From Bacillota bacterium (GTDB taxonomy: Bacteria > Bacillota > UBA4882 > UBA8346), in the NCBI GenBank assembly GCA_023417475.1, contig JAEZFP010000073.1, forward strand, positions 33,221 through 97,220: DNA of 64,000 nucleotides, given 5' to 3'. Position numbers and translations under genes: made by a program. Of the stretch, positions 1-9,071 are shown piece by piece (positions within the stretch are counted from its first letter, which is position 1; every line of letters begins with the position of its first letter). A model generated the notes under the pieces. It was not told where the DNA came from, ran no database searches, and saw only the letters and a program-made list of their open reading frames with translations.

Positions 1-1269
1 TTCCGGGCCGATGATGAACGGGCCGAGGCTTGGTTTGTGGTGGATGAGCTCAAACGCTTGCACGATGAGGAAGGTTACAAATACAATGACTTCGCCTTGT
101 TATACCGGACCAACGCCCAATCGCGTAGTTTTGAAGAAGCCTTAATCCAACGCGGTTTGCCGTACCGGGTCATCGGCGGGTTACGCTTCTACGAACGGAA
201 AGAGATCAAGGATATCCTGGCGTACTTGCGGCTGGTCTATAACCCGTCCGACCGGGTGAGCCTCGGCCGGGTCATCAACGTCCCCAAACGGGGGATTGGC
301 GATGCCAGTTACGAACGGTTCCTCTTCTTTCTCGACGATAATCAGTATTCGGTAATGGAAGGGGCCGCCCATCTTGAGGAGATTCCCAGCCTCACCGCGC
401 GGGCGCTCAAACCGTTAAGCGGCTTCTTCAGCCTGTTGCGGGGCTGGGTCGAGCAACGTGAGGTGTTGGGCGTTAAAGAGCTGGCCGAGCTGATTTTGAA
501 AGAAAGCGCTTATCTGCAGGAACTGCGGGCTGAGAACACCATCGAGTCTCAGGGACGGTTAGAGAACTTGGACGAGTTTATCTCCTTAACGGTTGAGTTT
601 GAACGGAACAGTGACGATAAGAGTTTAGCCGCGTTTTTGGAAACGGTGGCATTGGTGGCTGATGTCGACAACTATGAAGCCGACGCCGAAACCGTGGTTT
701 TGATGACGCTGCACTCCGCCAAAGGTTTGGAGTTTCCCATCGTGTTTCTGGTAGGTTTGGAAGAAGGGATTTTCCCGCACAGCCGGGCGTTGCTGGAAAA
801 CCGCGAATTGGAGGAAGAACGGCGACTCTGTTACGTCGGAATAACCCGCGCCCAGCGCCGGCTGTACGTGACCCACGCTAACTTGCGGACCGTTTACGGC
901 AGCACCAACGTGGCCGCTCCGTCACGATTTCTGCTGGAACTTCCCCGGGAGATTTTGGCCAATGCCAAGGGAGCGAAAGCCAACACCTTGAGCACCGGAC
1001 ATCCCGCTCCAGTCGCGCCGCCGCAAGCGACAACACGGCCGACCCGACCAGGCATGCCGCCGGTGGCGCCGGTCAGGAATGTCACGAAGACCGGAACTGA
1101 TCCGGAGCAGATCCGGGTCGGGGTGAAGGTCCGCCATGTCAAATGGGGAATCGGCACGATTGTCACTAAGGAAGGCAATGGTCCGGAGGCCCAAGTGAAA
1201 GTGGCGTTCCCGGGTTTGGGGATCAAATCCTTGATTTTAGCCTACGCCAATCTGGAACTTGCAGATTAA
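1..1269 (+). CDS. pcrA: ATP-dependent DNA helicase PcrA/UvrD, 3' part
   Basis: The reading frame is open from base 1, so this is the C-terminal ~422 residues of a superfamily 1A helicase; the Walker A half lies upstream of the window. The visible part has the 2B-domain stretch (ALLYRTNAQSR, GLPYRVIGGLRFYERKEIKD), motif V (VLMTLHSAKGLEFPIVFLVG) and motif VI (EEERRLCYVGITRAQRRLYV). The tail after a Pro-rich linker (VRHVKWGIGTIV...) matches the Tudor-like C-terminal domain of PcrA that contacts RNA polymerase. PcrA unwinds DNA in repair, in removing RecA from DNA and at replication-transcription conflicts. Assignment to PcrA rather than Rep rests on that C-terminal domain. The next gene starts 80 bases downstream. 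Confidence 0.93.
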   Translation, partial: FRADDERAEAWFVVDELKRLHDEEGYKYNDFALLYRTNAQSRSFEEALIQRGLPYRVIGGLRFYERKEIKDILAYLRLVYNPSDRVSLGRVINVPKRGIGDASYERFLFFLDDNQYSVMEGAAHLEEIPSLTARALKPLSGFFSLLRGWVEQREVLGVKELAELILKESAYLQELRAENTIESQGRLENLDEFISLTVEFERNSDDKSLAAFLETVALVADVDNYEADAETVVLMTLHSAKGLEFPIVFLVGLEEGIFPHSRALLENRELEEERRLCYVGITRAQRRLYVTHANLRTVYGSTNVAAPSRFLLELPREILANAKGAKANTLSTGHPAPVAPPQATTRPTRPGMPPVAPVRNVTKTGTDPEQIRVGVKVRHVKWGIGTIVTKEGNGPEAQVKVAFPGLGIKSLILAYANLELAD

Positions 1270-1349
1270 TTCCAGCGCTTTTTAGGGTGTATCCAGCAGG
1301 AACCCTAGTTTTTGGGTCGAATAATCAAACTTGAAAGGCGGCGAAGCTT

Positions 1350-3248
1350 TTGTCGAAACGAGTTTGGTTATTCGGCCTAATTATTTTGGCGTTCCTTGCC
1401 GGGGCGGCAGTAACGATAATACATGCGGAGAGTCTGGACCTGGCGGTCACTTTGGATGGACGGGCGCTTGATCCGGAGATCCGGGTGATCGAGAAAGACA
1501 ACAGTCAATATATCAATCTGCCGTTTCTCGGGAAATACCTACATATTGCCAGCGACTGGGACCCGGATACCGGTGAGATTGGGCTTCGCTTTGGCAGTCT
1601 ATCGATTGTGATGTTTGAAAACACCGTGGAGTATACCACTAATGGTGAGCCGCGTCGCTTGAAAACCGCGCCGTTTCAGCGAGACGGCCAACTTTGGCTG
1701 CCGTTGGAGTTTATTGGCCGTTTGGGGATTGCGGCAGTCAGTCAAAACGCGCAAAGTTTCAATTTGAGTTGGAACGACAATTACCTGCTGGGTATGGAGG
1801 TTGTCAAATACCAAGATCGACCGGCTTTTGTTTTGATCGGCGCCAGACCGTTGCAGGTCAAAAGTTTCTTGCTGACCAACCCGGACCGTCTGGTGGTCGA
1901 TTTGGACGGAGTGATGCCTCATCCGGCGTTTGACGGGTCGTTGACCGACAACCCCCTCGTCAAAAAAGTGCGTTACAGCAAAACTGAAGCCGGTTTGCGG
2001 GTGGTTTTCGATCTCAACCAACTCAACGGTTACCGGATCATCCAAGAACCGAACTCCAACCGGCTGATGATTGTGATGAACTACCGGGTCGATGAAGTCA
2101 GCTTCTTCACCAAGGATCAAGAACGCAAAGTTTATATCCGTTCAACCTTTCCCGCCAAATACCGGGTGGCGACTTACGACCGGCCGAACCGGCTGGTGAT
2201 TGATTTGGATGGCGCCACCTTAGCCGGGAATACCAATCCGATCGTCGGCGACGGTCAGTGGGTTAAGTCGGTCCGGATGAGCCAATTTGATCCCAATACG
2301 GTCCGGGTGGTTTTGGATTTGGGCGAAACAGCGCCGTGTTTTGTGACCCGTTCCCAAAACAATCCCAATTTGATTGAGGTCCGGACCATGCAACGGATTA
2401 CGGCGCTAGCGTGGTCCGAGGCTAACGGCAGCGGGCAATTGACCATTGACAGCGACGGCGAGCTGGTCAATATCCTTCGCAAACAAAAAAACCCGCAACG
2501 CTTGGAGGTTGATTTCAACTTTGCCAAAGTGGGCGGCGGACTGACGGTACCGGCCATCAAAAGCGAACAGGTGAAGGGCGTCAAGATTTACAATCTGAAC
2601 GCCACGACGGTTCGGATGGAGATTGCGCTCAATTATTTTGTGGGAGTCAACACGCAAAGCAGCGCCGACCGGCGGAGATTGGTGATCGGTTTCAAACGTT
2701 CGCCGATCATCGGCAAGACAGTGGTGCTCGACCCCGGCCACGGTGGGGTTGATCCCGGCGCCAGCGGCCGTCAGGGTACTCTTGAAAAAGAGGTGAACCT
2801 TGATGTCTCGTTGCATCTGAAGAGTCTTTTGGAAGAAGCCGGCGCCCACGTGGTAATGACGCGGATGGACGATACCTTTATCAGCCTGTATGAACGATCG
2901 TTCCTTGCCAACTATATCTTCGCGGATTTATTCGTTAGCGTTCACACCAATAATCATCAGAATTATCAGGTCCAAGGCGTTGAGGTATACTACTACCAAA
3001 GCCGGGCCGATTCCAAAGCCTTGGCCAAAAATGTCCTGGATGAACTGATTCGTAATACCCAATTTAATAATTTGGGCGTCAAATACAACGATTTTGTGGT
3101 GATCCGCGAGGCGCAGATGCCCGGCATCCTGGTGGAGTTGGGTTTTCTCTCCAATTTTCAAGAAGAAACCACCATCCGGTCGCCCGAGTTCCGCGAAAAG
3201 GCCGCGGCAGGCATCTTCCAGGGCATTATGGATTTTTATCAGAATTAG
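1350..3248 (+). CDS. N-acetylmuramoyl-L-alanine amidase with AMIN domains
   Basis: A 632-residue exported cell-wall hydrolase that cleaves the amide bond between MurNAc and the stem peptide. It starts at TTG with AAAGGCGG about 8 bases upstream. Residues ~1-27 form a signal peptide (hydrophobic FGLIILAFLAGAAVTII ending at HAES). Residues ~30-140 resemble a copper-amine-oxidase-N-like domain, and several AMIN repeats follow (RLVVDLDG, VRVVLDLGE) between ~160 and 440. Residues ~455-630 are the zinc amidase_3 domain with VVLDPGHGGVDPGA, the SVHTNNH metal site and the catalytic ILVELGFLSN. AMIN domains target amidases to septal peptidoglycan or to secretin-type complexes, so a link to the type II system in this window is possible but unproven. 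Confidence 0.93.
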   Translation: MSKRVWLFGLIILAFLAGAAVTIIHAESLDLAVTLDGRALDPEIRVIEKDNSQYINLPFLGKYLHIASDWDPDTGEIGLRFGSLSIVMFENTVEYTTNGEPRRLKTAPFQRDGQLWLPLEFIGRLGIAAVSQNAQSFNLSWNDNYLLGMEVVKYQDRPAFVLIGARPLQVKSFLLTNPDRLVVDLDGVMPHPAFDGSLTDNPLVKKVRYSKTEAGLRVVFDLNQLNGYRIIQEPNSNRLMIVMNYRVDEVSFFTKDQERKVYIRSTFPAKYRVATYDRPNRLVIDLDGATLAGNTNPIVGDGQWVKSVRMSQFDPNTVRVVLDLGETAPCFVTRSQNNPNLIEVRTMQRITALAWSEANGSGQLTIDSDGELVNILRKQKNPQRLEVDFNFAKVGGGLTVPAIKSEQVKGVKIYNLNATTVRMEIALNYFVGVNTQSSADRRRLVIGFKRSPIIGKTVVLDPGHGGVDPGASGRQGTLEKEVNLDVSLHLKSLLEEAGAHVVMTRMDDTFISLYERSFLANYIFADLFVSVHTNNHQNYQVQGVEVYYYQSRADSKALAKNVLDELIRNTQFNNLGVKYNDFVVIREAQMPGILVELGFLSNFQEETTIRSPEFREKAAAGIFQGIMDFYQN

Positions 3249-3301
3249 CGGCATAAGCTAAGTGAAACATCGGTGAACAATGCCGCGAAAGGGTGAAGCG
3301 G

Positions 3302-4384
3302 GTGACGGAGTTAACGAAGTTAGTGATCGAACTGGCGGACGCGTTTGGACCGTCTGGTTTTGAAGGGGAAGTGCGGGAGATCTTTCGGCGCCAGACTGAA
3401 GCGGTGGCCGAGATCGCTTATGATAATTTGGGAAGTATTGTGGCGACTCATCGCGGCGGGACTGTCGGACCGAAGATTTTACTGGCGGCGCACTTGGATG
3501 AAGTTGGACTGCTGATCCGGGCGATTATGCCGAACGGTTATCTGAAGGTGGTTCCGTTGGGCGGTTGGTGGCCGCCAACCTTGTTGGCGCAACGGGTTTT
3601 GATCCGTTCGAGTCGCGGCGACCATCTGGGTGTCATGGGGGCCAAACCGCCCCATTTTCTGGGTGAGGAAGACAAAAACCGGGCGTTAAAGTTGAACGAT
3701 CTTTATATCGACGTTGGCGCGCGCAATGCCGAAGCGGTGAGGGCGTTGGGAATCGCCGTCGGCGACCCGGTGGCGCCGGCGGTTGCCACCAGCCGTTTGA
3801 GCGGAACCGACACTTTAGTCGGAAAAGCTTTTGACGACCGGATTGGTTGCGCGGCAGTCATCCAATTGTTGCGCGAATTGGATGGCACTCAACCCAACCG
3901 GGTTTACGGCGCCGGGACCGTTCAGGAGGAAAATGGACTGAAGGGAGCCCGAGCGGTATCTTCATTGGTTCAACCAGACTTGTGCCTAGTATTGGAAGGC
4001 CCGCCTGCTGATGATTTTCCCGACAATTCCGTTGTCCAAGGCCGTTTGGGAGGTGGCCCGCAGATCCGGATTTACGATCCGTCGATGTTTGCCAACCAAA
4101 CCTTGGCCAAATTGGCGATTGCCCAAGCCGAGCAGTTGGGTATCGCTTATCAGGTGACGGTCCGTGAAAGCGGCGGCACCGACGGCAGCGCGATTCAACT
4201 CGCCGGGACGGGTGGTGTTCCCACGTTAGTGTTGGGGGTTCCGGTTCGTTACGCCCATAGCCACCAAGGAATCGTAGCCTTGGACGACCTGGCAGCGACC
4301 ATTAAGCTTTTAAAGGGGTTGATTTACGCCTTGGACGAAACGACCGTGGCGCAATTAAAGCAAAATCCCTGGAGCGCCTGGTGA
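3302..4384 (+). CDS. M42 family metallo-aminopeptidase
   Basis: A 360-residue cytoplasmic di-metal aminopeptidase of the glutamyl/deblocking (YsdC/FrvX, TET-like) family. Visible motifs are LLAAHLDEVG (first metal His and Asp), AFDDRIGCAA (bridging Asp), TVQEENGLKGA (catalytic Glu pair) and RYAHSHQG (last metal His), in family order and at normal spacing. A GTG at 3293 lies inside the Shine-Dalgarno GAAAGGG, so the GTG at 3302, eight bases beyond it, is the better start. Exact peptide specificity cannot be read from sequence. A strong terminator follows. Confidence 0.9.
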   Translation: MTELTKLVIELADAFGPSGFEGEVREIFRRQTEAVAEIAYDNLGSIVATHRGGTVGPKILLAAHLDEVGLLIRAIMPNGYLKVVPLGGWWPPTLLAQRVLIRSSRGDHLGVMGAKPPHFLGEEDKNRALKLNDLYIDVGARNAEAVRALGIAVGDPVAPAVATSRLSGTDTLVGKAFDDRIGCAAVIQLLRELDGTQPNRVYGAGTVQEENGLKGARAVSSLVQPDLCLVLEGPPADDFPDNSVVQGRLGGGPQIRIYDPSMFANQTLAKLAIAQAEQLGIAYQVTVRESGGTDGSAIQLAGTGGVPTLVLGVPVRYAHSHQGIVALDDLAATIKLLKGLIYALDETTVAQLKQNPWSAW

Positions 4385-4422
4385 GATTGCCAACGGCGCA
4401 TAATTATTCGTTGGACCAAAGT

Positions 4423-4452
4423 AACCTCACTCCAGCCGGGGTGAGGTTTTTT
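4423..4452 (+). terminator. Rho-independent terminator
   Basis: The 8-bp stem AACCTCAC / GTGAGGTT (4423-4430 with 4441-4448) has a 10-base loop and is followed by T residues. It closes the amidase-M42 unit. A TATAAT hexamer at 4500-4505 may be the -10 box of the next gene, but no convincing -35 box is seen. Confidence 0.85.
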
Positions 4453-4593
4453 CGCGGAGTTTAACCGGCTTTGGGGTAGACGGAGCAGCCGGAATGGTTT
4501 ATAATGAAATGATTAGGACTTTAGTAAATTAAGGAAATTTGTCGATAAATATGTACGGTTCGGAAGTGTGGCATACATCAATAAGAGGGAGCG

Positions 4594-5523
4594 ATGGGAA
4601 TGGCAGTACGGCACATGACGAATTTTAAGGGATGGTCGGGGCAGGAACTGCGCGAATTATTGGAATTGGCGGTCAAGGTCAAGCAAAATCAGCCGCAATA
4701 TTGGCAGGCATTGGATCATTTGACCTTGGGCATGATCTTTCAAAAGACTTCGACCCGGACCCGCGTATCGTTTGAAGTGGCCATGACCCAACTGGGCGGG
4801 CATGCGATTTATATGGATTGGCGCAGTACCAACCTGGTCTTGGCGGAGATGAAGGATGAGATCCGCTACCTCTCCCGGAATGTCGATGTTTTGATGGCGC
4901 GGGTGCTCACCTTCGAACAAGTTCAAGAGATGGCCGATTATTCCTATGTGCCGGTCATTAACGGTTGCGACAACAAATACCACCCGACCCAGGCGTTAGC
5001 CGATTTTATGACCATCCTGGAACATAAAGGGCATTTGGAAGGGATCAATCTTGTCTACAGCGGGATCCACAATAATGTCGCCAACTCCCTGATTGAAGGC
5101 GGCACTAAATTGGGGATGAAGATTACCATGGTGACCCCGGAGATTAATGAGGCCAGCCTGGACAAGGAACTTTTGGACCAAGCCGCGGCTACCGGTTTAT
5201 ATCAGCGCACGCTTGACCTTCAGGCAGCGGTCGCCCAAGCCGATGTGGTTTATACCGACACCTGGGTCGACATGGAATTTTTCCTGGATCCGAAGTTTGC
5301 CGCCGAGAAAGAACGCCGGATCGCCCAGATGCTCCCGTACCAATTGAACGGGGAGTTGTTGCAAGACAGCAAGGCCTTGATCATGCACGATATGCCGATT
5401 CATACCGGTTATGAGATTACCCGCGATGTGATCGAGCAACCGAACTCCGTCATTTTCGACCAGGCCGAAAACCGGTTGCACGCTGAAAAAGCGGTGTTGC
5501 TCAAACTGTTGGGTCGGGGTTGA
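4594..5523 (+). CDS. Aspartate/ornithine carbamoyltransferase family protein, atypical substrate site
   Basis: A 309-residue enzyme of the ATCase/OTCase fold. The carbamoyl-phosphate half is intact: STRTR at residues 53-57, MARV at 101-104 and HPTQ at 130-133. The amino-acid half is not that of a standard OTCase. Where ornithine enzymes have DxxxSMG there is TDTWVDME (221-228), and where they have HCLP there is MHDMPIH (264-270), so the ornithine-binding Cys and the SMG loop are missing. The tail AENRLHAEKAVL is typical of the family. The carbamoyl acceptor is therefore uncertain. No arginine biosynthesis genes are nearby; a Cys-rich small protein and a fumarase follow. The ATG follows AGAGGGAG at short spacing; the ATG two codons later is an alternative start. 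Confidence 0.85.
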   Translation: MGMAVRHMTNFKGWSGQELRELLELAVKVKQNQPQYWQALDHLTLGMIFQKTSTRTRVSFEVAMTQLGGHAIYMDWRSTNLVLAEMKDEIRYLSRNVDVLMARVLTFEQVQEMADYSYVPVINGCDNKYHPTQALADFMTILEHKGHLEGINLVYSGIHNNVANSLIEGGTKLGMKITMVTPEINEASLDKELLDQAAATGLYQRTLDLQAAVAQADVVYTDTWVDMEFFLDPKFAAEKERRIAQMLPYQLNGELLQDSKALIMHDMPIHTGYEITRDVIEQPNSVIFDQAENRLHAEKAVLLKLLGRG

Positions 5524-5538
5524 ACGGAGGGAACCGGA

Positions 5539-5679
5539 ATGGATTGCCAAAACCGTGAACAGAATAAACAACATTGCACCTGTTCCGCAAAGCAGTGTCC
5601 CCGCTTTGGAATTTGTTGCGAATGTTTAAAATACCACCGTGACAACGGTGGTAAACCACGTTGTCTGAGAAAAGCTTGA
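5539..5679 (+). CDS. Small Cys-rich protein (DUF6485-like)
   Basis: A 46-residue ORF with a clear GGAGGG Shine-Dalgarno 7 bases before ATG. It has seven cysteines: one near the N-terminus, a CTC pair, then C-P-R-F-G-I-C-C-E-C and a late one, with the signature ECLKYHRDNGGKPRC. The spacing resembles the N-terminal part of the small DUF6485 family of Clostridia. Function is unknown; metal or Fe-S binding is plausible from the cysteines. It sits 15 bases after the carbamoyltransferase and 27 bases before the fumarase, so it probably belongs to the same transcript. Confidence 0.7.
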   Translation: MDCQNREQNKQHCTCSAKQCPRFGICCECLKYHRDNGGKPRCLRKA

Positions 5680-5706
5680 TTTTGGTTGTTTGATAGGGGA
5701 AAAGCA

Positions 5707-6549
5707 ATGCGTCAAATTGATACGGAAACCATTAGCGAACTCGTTGCCGCGTTATGCCGGGAGGCCAATCTTTCCCTTGGTCCCGATCTGCATCAAGCGT
5801 TGGCGCGGGCGGTGGCGGAAGAGGAGTCGCCCACCGGCCGGGCCTGTCTCAACGGGTTGATTGAAAATCTGGCCGTCGCCGGGGAACAGCAGCTTCCGAT
5901 CTGCCAGGATACCGGGATGGCGGTGATCTTTGTCGATTATGGTCAGGAGGTTACCGTCAGCGGCGGTGATTTCGTCGCGGCGATCAATGAAGGAGTCCGT
6001 CGTGGTTATCAGGAGGGATTTTTACGGAAGTCGGTGGTTGCGACCCCATTTTGGCGGACCAATACCGGGGATAATACCCCGGCGGTGATTCATACCCGGG
6101 TTGTGCCCGGGGACCGTCTGACGATTACGGTCGCCCCCAAAGGGTTTGGCAGCGAAAATATGAGCCGTTTGGCCATGTTGACTCCGGCGCAAGGGTTAGC
6201 CGGGGCGAAAGAGTTTATCATCGATACCGTCAGTAAAGCCGGGGCTAACCCTTGTCCACCGGTGGTGGTCGGGGTTGGGGTCGGCGGGACAATGGAGTTG
6301 GCGGCGGAGTTGGCCAAACGTTCCCTGCTGCGGGAGATTGGTTCGGTCAATCCTGATTCACGTTATGCCCAGTTGGAAGCGGAGTTGCTCATGGCCGTTA
6401 ATGAACTGGGGATCGGCCCGCAAGGGTTGGGCGGCCGTTGTACTGCTCTGGCCGTGCATATTGAGAGCTATCCGACCCATATCGCCGGTCTGCCGGTGGC
6501 GGTCAATATCTCATGTCATGTCACCCGCCATCAGTGCGGAACGATTTAA
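5707..6549 (+). CDS. Fumarate hydratase class I, alpha subunit (TtdA-like)
   Basis: A 280-residue N-terminal half of a two-subunit, 4Fe-4S-dependent class I fumarase (or L-tartrate dehydratase), which converts fumarate and malate reversibly. Conserved stretches are LPICQDTGMA (first cluster Cys), AGANPCPPVVVGVGVGG (second Cys) and NISCHVTRH near the end (third Cys). The ATG at 5707 follows GGGGA by about 7 bases; an in-frame upstream TTG lacks a ribosome site. The beta subunit starts 16 bases downstream. Fumarase is the default over tartrate dehydratase, but sequence alone does not separate them fully. Confidence 0.9.
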   Translation: MRQIDTETISELVAALCREANLSLGPDLHQALARAVAEEESPTGRACLNGLIENLAVAGEQQLPICQDTGMAVIFVDYGQEVTVSGGDFVAAINEGVRRGYQEGFLRKSVVATPFWRTNTGDNTPAVIHTRVVPGDRLTITVAPKGFGSENMSRLAMLTPAQGLAGAKEFIIDTVSKAGANPCPPVVVGVGVGGTMELAAELAKRSLLREIGSVNPDSRYAQLEAELLMAVNELGIGPQGLGGRCTALAVHIESYPTHIAGLPVAVNISCHVTRHQCGTI

Positions 6550-6565
6550 TTGACGAGGCGAGGCT

Positions 6566-7123
6566 ATGGAAACCAAACGTATTAAATTACCCCTTTCCGA
6601 AGATGCTATCTACCAGTTGCGCGCGGGCGATTCGGTGTTGCTGAGCGGAATCTTATTGACCGGACGGGATGCGGCGCACCAACGGCTCATTCAAACCCTC
6701 CGGGAAGGGAAAGAACTCCCGGTGCAACTGGCTGGGGCGACCATCTTTTACGTGGGGCCTTCTCCCACCCCGCCGGGCAAAGTCATTGGCGCGGCCGGTC
6801 CCACTACCAGCGGCCGGATGGATTCTTATACTCCGGAGCTGTTGCAAATCGGGCTGAAAGGCATGATCGGCAAAGGGCAGCGTTCTCCGGAGGTGATCGC
6901 GGCGATCCGTCAGTATGGCGCCGTTTATTTCGCGGCGTTGGGCGGGGCCGGCGCTTTAGTGGCCAAAGCCATTCGCACGGCTGAGGTGGTTTGTTACCCC
7001 GATTTGGGAACCGAAGCGATTCATCGTTTTGAGGTGGAAGATTTTCCGGTTATTGTGGCGATCGACGCGGCGGGGAACGATCTGTACCAACAAGGCCGCG
7101 CCGCGTATGCCCGTAAGTTGTGA
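6566..7123 (+). CDS. Fumarate hydratase class I, beta subunit (TtdB-like)
   Basis: A 185-residue C-terminal (swivelling) subunit of the class I fumarase/tartrate dehydratase. Diagnostic stretches are GDSVLLSGILLTGRDAAH, PGKVIGAAGPTTSGRMD and FAALGGAGALVAK, ending with the FEVEDFPVIVAIDAAGNDLY region. Length matches the family. It forms the active heterodimer with the alpha subunit just upstream; separate alpha and beta genes are usual in anaerobic Firmicutes. Substrate (fumarate versus tartrate) is not fixed by sequence. Confidence 0.9.
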   Translation: METKRIKLPLSEDAIYQLRAGDSVLLSGILLTGRDAAHQRLIQTLREGKELPVQLAGATIFYVGPSPTPPGKVIGAAGPTTSGRMDSYTPELLQIGLKGMIGKGQRSPEVIAAIRQYGAVYFAALGGAGALVAKAIRTAEVVCYPDLGTEAIHRFEVEDFPVIVAIDAAGNDLYQQGRAAYARKL

Positions 7124-7166
7124 TGATGTTGTAAACATCAATTAGATTCGAGTTGGAGGATACATT

Positions 7167-7937
7167 ATGGAACGTCTCGACGGTCGTCAATATGATGAAC
7201 TGCGTCAAGTGAAGATCCACCGCGATTATATCATTCACGCCGAAGGTTCGGTGTTGATTGAGGTGGGCAATACCAAAGTCATTTGTACGGCTACGATTGA
7301 AGATAAAGTGCCATCCTGGTTAAAAGGGCAAGGAGTCGGTTGGATTAGCGCCGAATACGCAATGTTGCCGCGGGCGACGCCCCAACGGAATATCCGTGAG
7401 GCGGCCAAAGGAAAGATCAGCGGCCGGACCCAGGAGATCCAACGGCTGGTCGGCCGTTCGCTCCGGGCGGTGGTCGATCTGAAAGCGTTGGGAGAAAAAA
7501 CCATCTGGATTGACTGCGATGTGATCCAAGCGGATGGCGGAACCCGGACGGCTTCGATTACCGGAAGTTTTGTCGCTTTGGCCGATGCGTTGAATAAAGT
7601 GATCCCGGCCCACCACGGGTTGCCGTTGTTTGATTACTTGGCCGCCACCAGCGTCGGCATTTATGATAACGTCCAATTGTTGGACCTTTGTTACGCTGAG
7701 GATTCGAAGGTGTCGGTCGATATGAATTTGGTGATGACCGGCGCCGGTAAAATGGTCGAAGTCCAGGGTACGGCCGAAGGAAATCCCTTCTCCTGGGACG
7801 AGTGCATCGACCTGATGGGTTTGGCCCAAAAAGGAATTCAAGATTTGGTTGCGATTCAAAAAGCGGTTTTAGGTCCCGTGGCCAATCGGATTGGGGGGAT
7901 CGCCGGTGCGAAAACTCGTCCTGGCCACGACGAATAA
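7167..7937 (+). CDS. rph: Ribonuclease PH
   Basis: A 256-residue phosphorolytic 3'-5' exoribonuclease that trims tRNA 3' ends. It shows the start MERLDGRQYDELR, EYAMLPRATPQRN, GRTQEIQRLVGRSLRAV (phosphate/RNA-binding Arg) and DCDVIQADGGTRTASITG, as in other RNase PH proteins. The GGAGG site is 8-9 bases upstream of ATG. Its last codons overlap the start of rdgB by 32 bases. The rph-rdgB-phosphoesterase order is conserved in many Firmicutes. Confidence 0.95.
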   Translation: MERLDGRQYDELRQVKIHRDYIIHAEGSVLIEVGNTKVICTATIEDKVPSWLKGQGVGWISAEYAMLPRATPQRNIREAAKGKISGRTQEIQRLVGRSLRAVVDLKALGEKTIWIDCDVIQADGGTRTASITGSFVALADALNKVIPAHHGLPLFDYLAATSVGIYDNVQLLDLCYAEDSKVSVDMNLVMTGAGKMVEVQGTAEGNPFSWDECIDLMGLAQKGIQDLVAIQKAVLGPVANRIGGIAGAKTRPGHDE

Positions 7938-8532
7938 GGGGAAGGTTGCCGAGTTGCGGAGTCTCCTCGCGGAATTGCCGGTGGAGATTGTCGGGTTGGA
8001 CCATTTTACGAACGTTCCCGAAGTCGCGGAGACGGGGACGACCTTTCTCGAAAACGCGGCGCTCAAAGCGAAAGCCATTGGTGAATTCACCGGTGCTCTG
8101 GCGTTGGCCGACGATTCCGGGCTGGAGGTGGATGCCTTGGGCGGCGAACCCGGGGTTTATTCCGCCCGTTACGGTGAACCGGGTTGGAATGACCGGCAAC
8201 GTTTTGAGCATTTGTTAGAAAAGATCAAAGGATTTCCGGCGACGGAGCGGGCAGCCCGCTTCCAGGCGGCGGTGGCTTTTTATGATCCGGCTGGGCAGGT
8301 TTTGGAAACCGCCACCGGTGCGGTGGAAGGGCAGATCATTGACGAACCCCGCGGTTCAAACGGTTTCGGTTATGATCCGATCTTCTTTCTGCCGGAGTAT
8401 GGTCAAACCATGGCGGAGATTGGCAGTCAACATAAGAACGAGCTTAGCCACCGCGCCCGGGCGGTCAAAGCGTTGCTGCCGTTACTCCGGAATTACTTAG
8501 AAAAAAACTTGAACCGATGTCCATCCACCTAG
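7906..8532 (+). CDS. rdgB: XTP/dITP diphosphatase (Ham1/RdgB)
   Basis: A 208-residue house-cleaning pyrophosphatase that hydrolyses dITP, XTP and related non-canonical purine nucleotides. Motifs: LVLATTNKGKVAEL at the N-terminus, LADDSGLEVDALGG with the catalytic Asp, and GSNGFGYDPIFFLPEYGQTMAE, then SHRARA near the end. The chosen GTG at 7906 lies 7 bases after a GGGGGG Shine-Dalgarno inside rph and begins exactly at the conserved MRKLVLATTN. Translational coupling with rph is likely. Confidence 0.94.
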   Translation: MRKLVLATTNKGKVAELRSLLAELPVEIVGLDHFTNVPEVAETGTTFLENAALKAKAIGEFTGALALADDSGLEVDALGGEPGVYSARYGEPGWNDRQRFEHLLEKIKGFPATERAARFQAAVAFYDPAGQVLETATGAVEGQIIDEPRGSNGFGYDPIFFLPEYGQTMAEIGSQHKNELSHRARAVKALLPLLRNYLEKNLNRCPST

Positions 8533-8597
8533 CTTGTTTTCTTAATTCGCTTGCGCGAGCGGAAGCTGGCGTGGACGATTACCAAGGATAGCTGCTG

Positions 8598-9071
8598 ATG
8601 CGAATCGGTGTCGTTGGGGATATTCATGGCGCCTATGACGAGCTGAAACGAGCCGTGGCGGCGCTAGGCCCCGTCGACCAATTGCTCTTCACCGGAGACG
8701 GTTACCGGGATATCTGCCGTTTGCGGGATGAAAGCAAGCTGTTCGTCCAGGGAGTCGCGGGTAATTGTGACTTTGGCAGCGAGTTTCCGGCCAGCCAGTT
8801 GTTATATCTTGACGGCCATAAAGTTTTGCTGACCCACGGGCACTATTACGGCGTTAAAAACGGTTTACGCCGGTTGGGCGAGGCGGGACGCGAGCAAGGC
8901 GCCGTCTTGGTTGTTTTTGGCCATACACACCAGCCGCTGCTCGATACCTGGAATGGCATTCAGCTTTTTAACCCCGGAACGCTCAGCCGCGAACGGGCTT
9001 ATCAGGGGCTAACCTATGGCGTGCTTGAGACCACTCCGACTGGAGTTACCGCTTATTTGCAACGGCTGTGA
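8598..9071 (+). CDS. YfcE/MJ0936-family metallophosphoesterase
   Basis: A 157-residue single-domain calcineurin-like phosphodiesterase. All metal motifs are present: GDIHG (D8, H10), FTGDG, GNCD, THGHYYG and GHTHQP. Such enzymes hydrolyse phosphodiesters in vitro and the physiological substrate is often unknown. It often follows rdgB in Firmicutes, as here (65-base gap), so it probably shares the rph-rdgB transcript. Confidence 0.92.
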   Translation: MRIGVVGDIHGAYDELKRAVAALGPVDQLLFTGDGYRDICRLRDESKLFVQGVAGNCDFGSEFPASQLLYLDGHKVLLTHGHYYGVKNGLRRLGEAGREQGAVLVVFGHTHQPLLDTWNGIQLFNPGTLSRERAYQGLTYGVLETTPTGVTAYLQRL

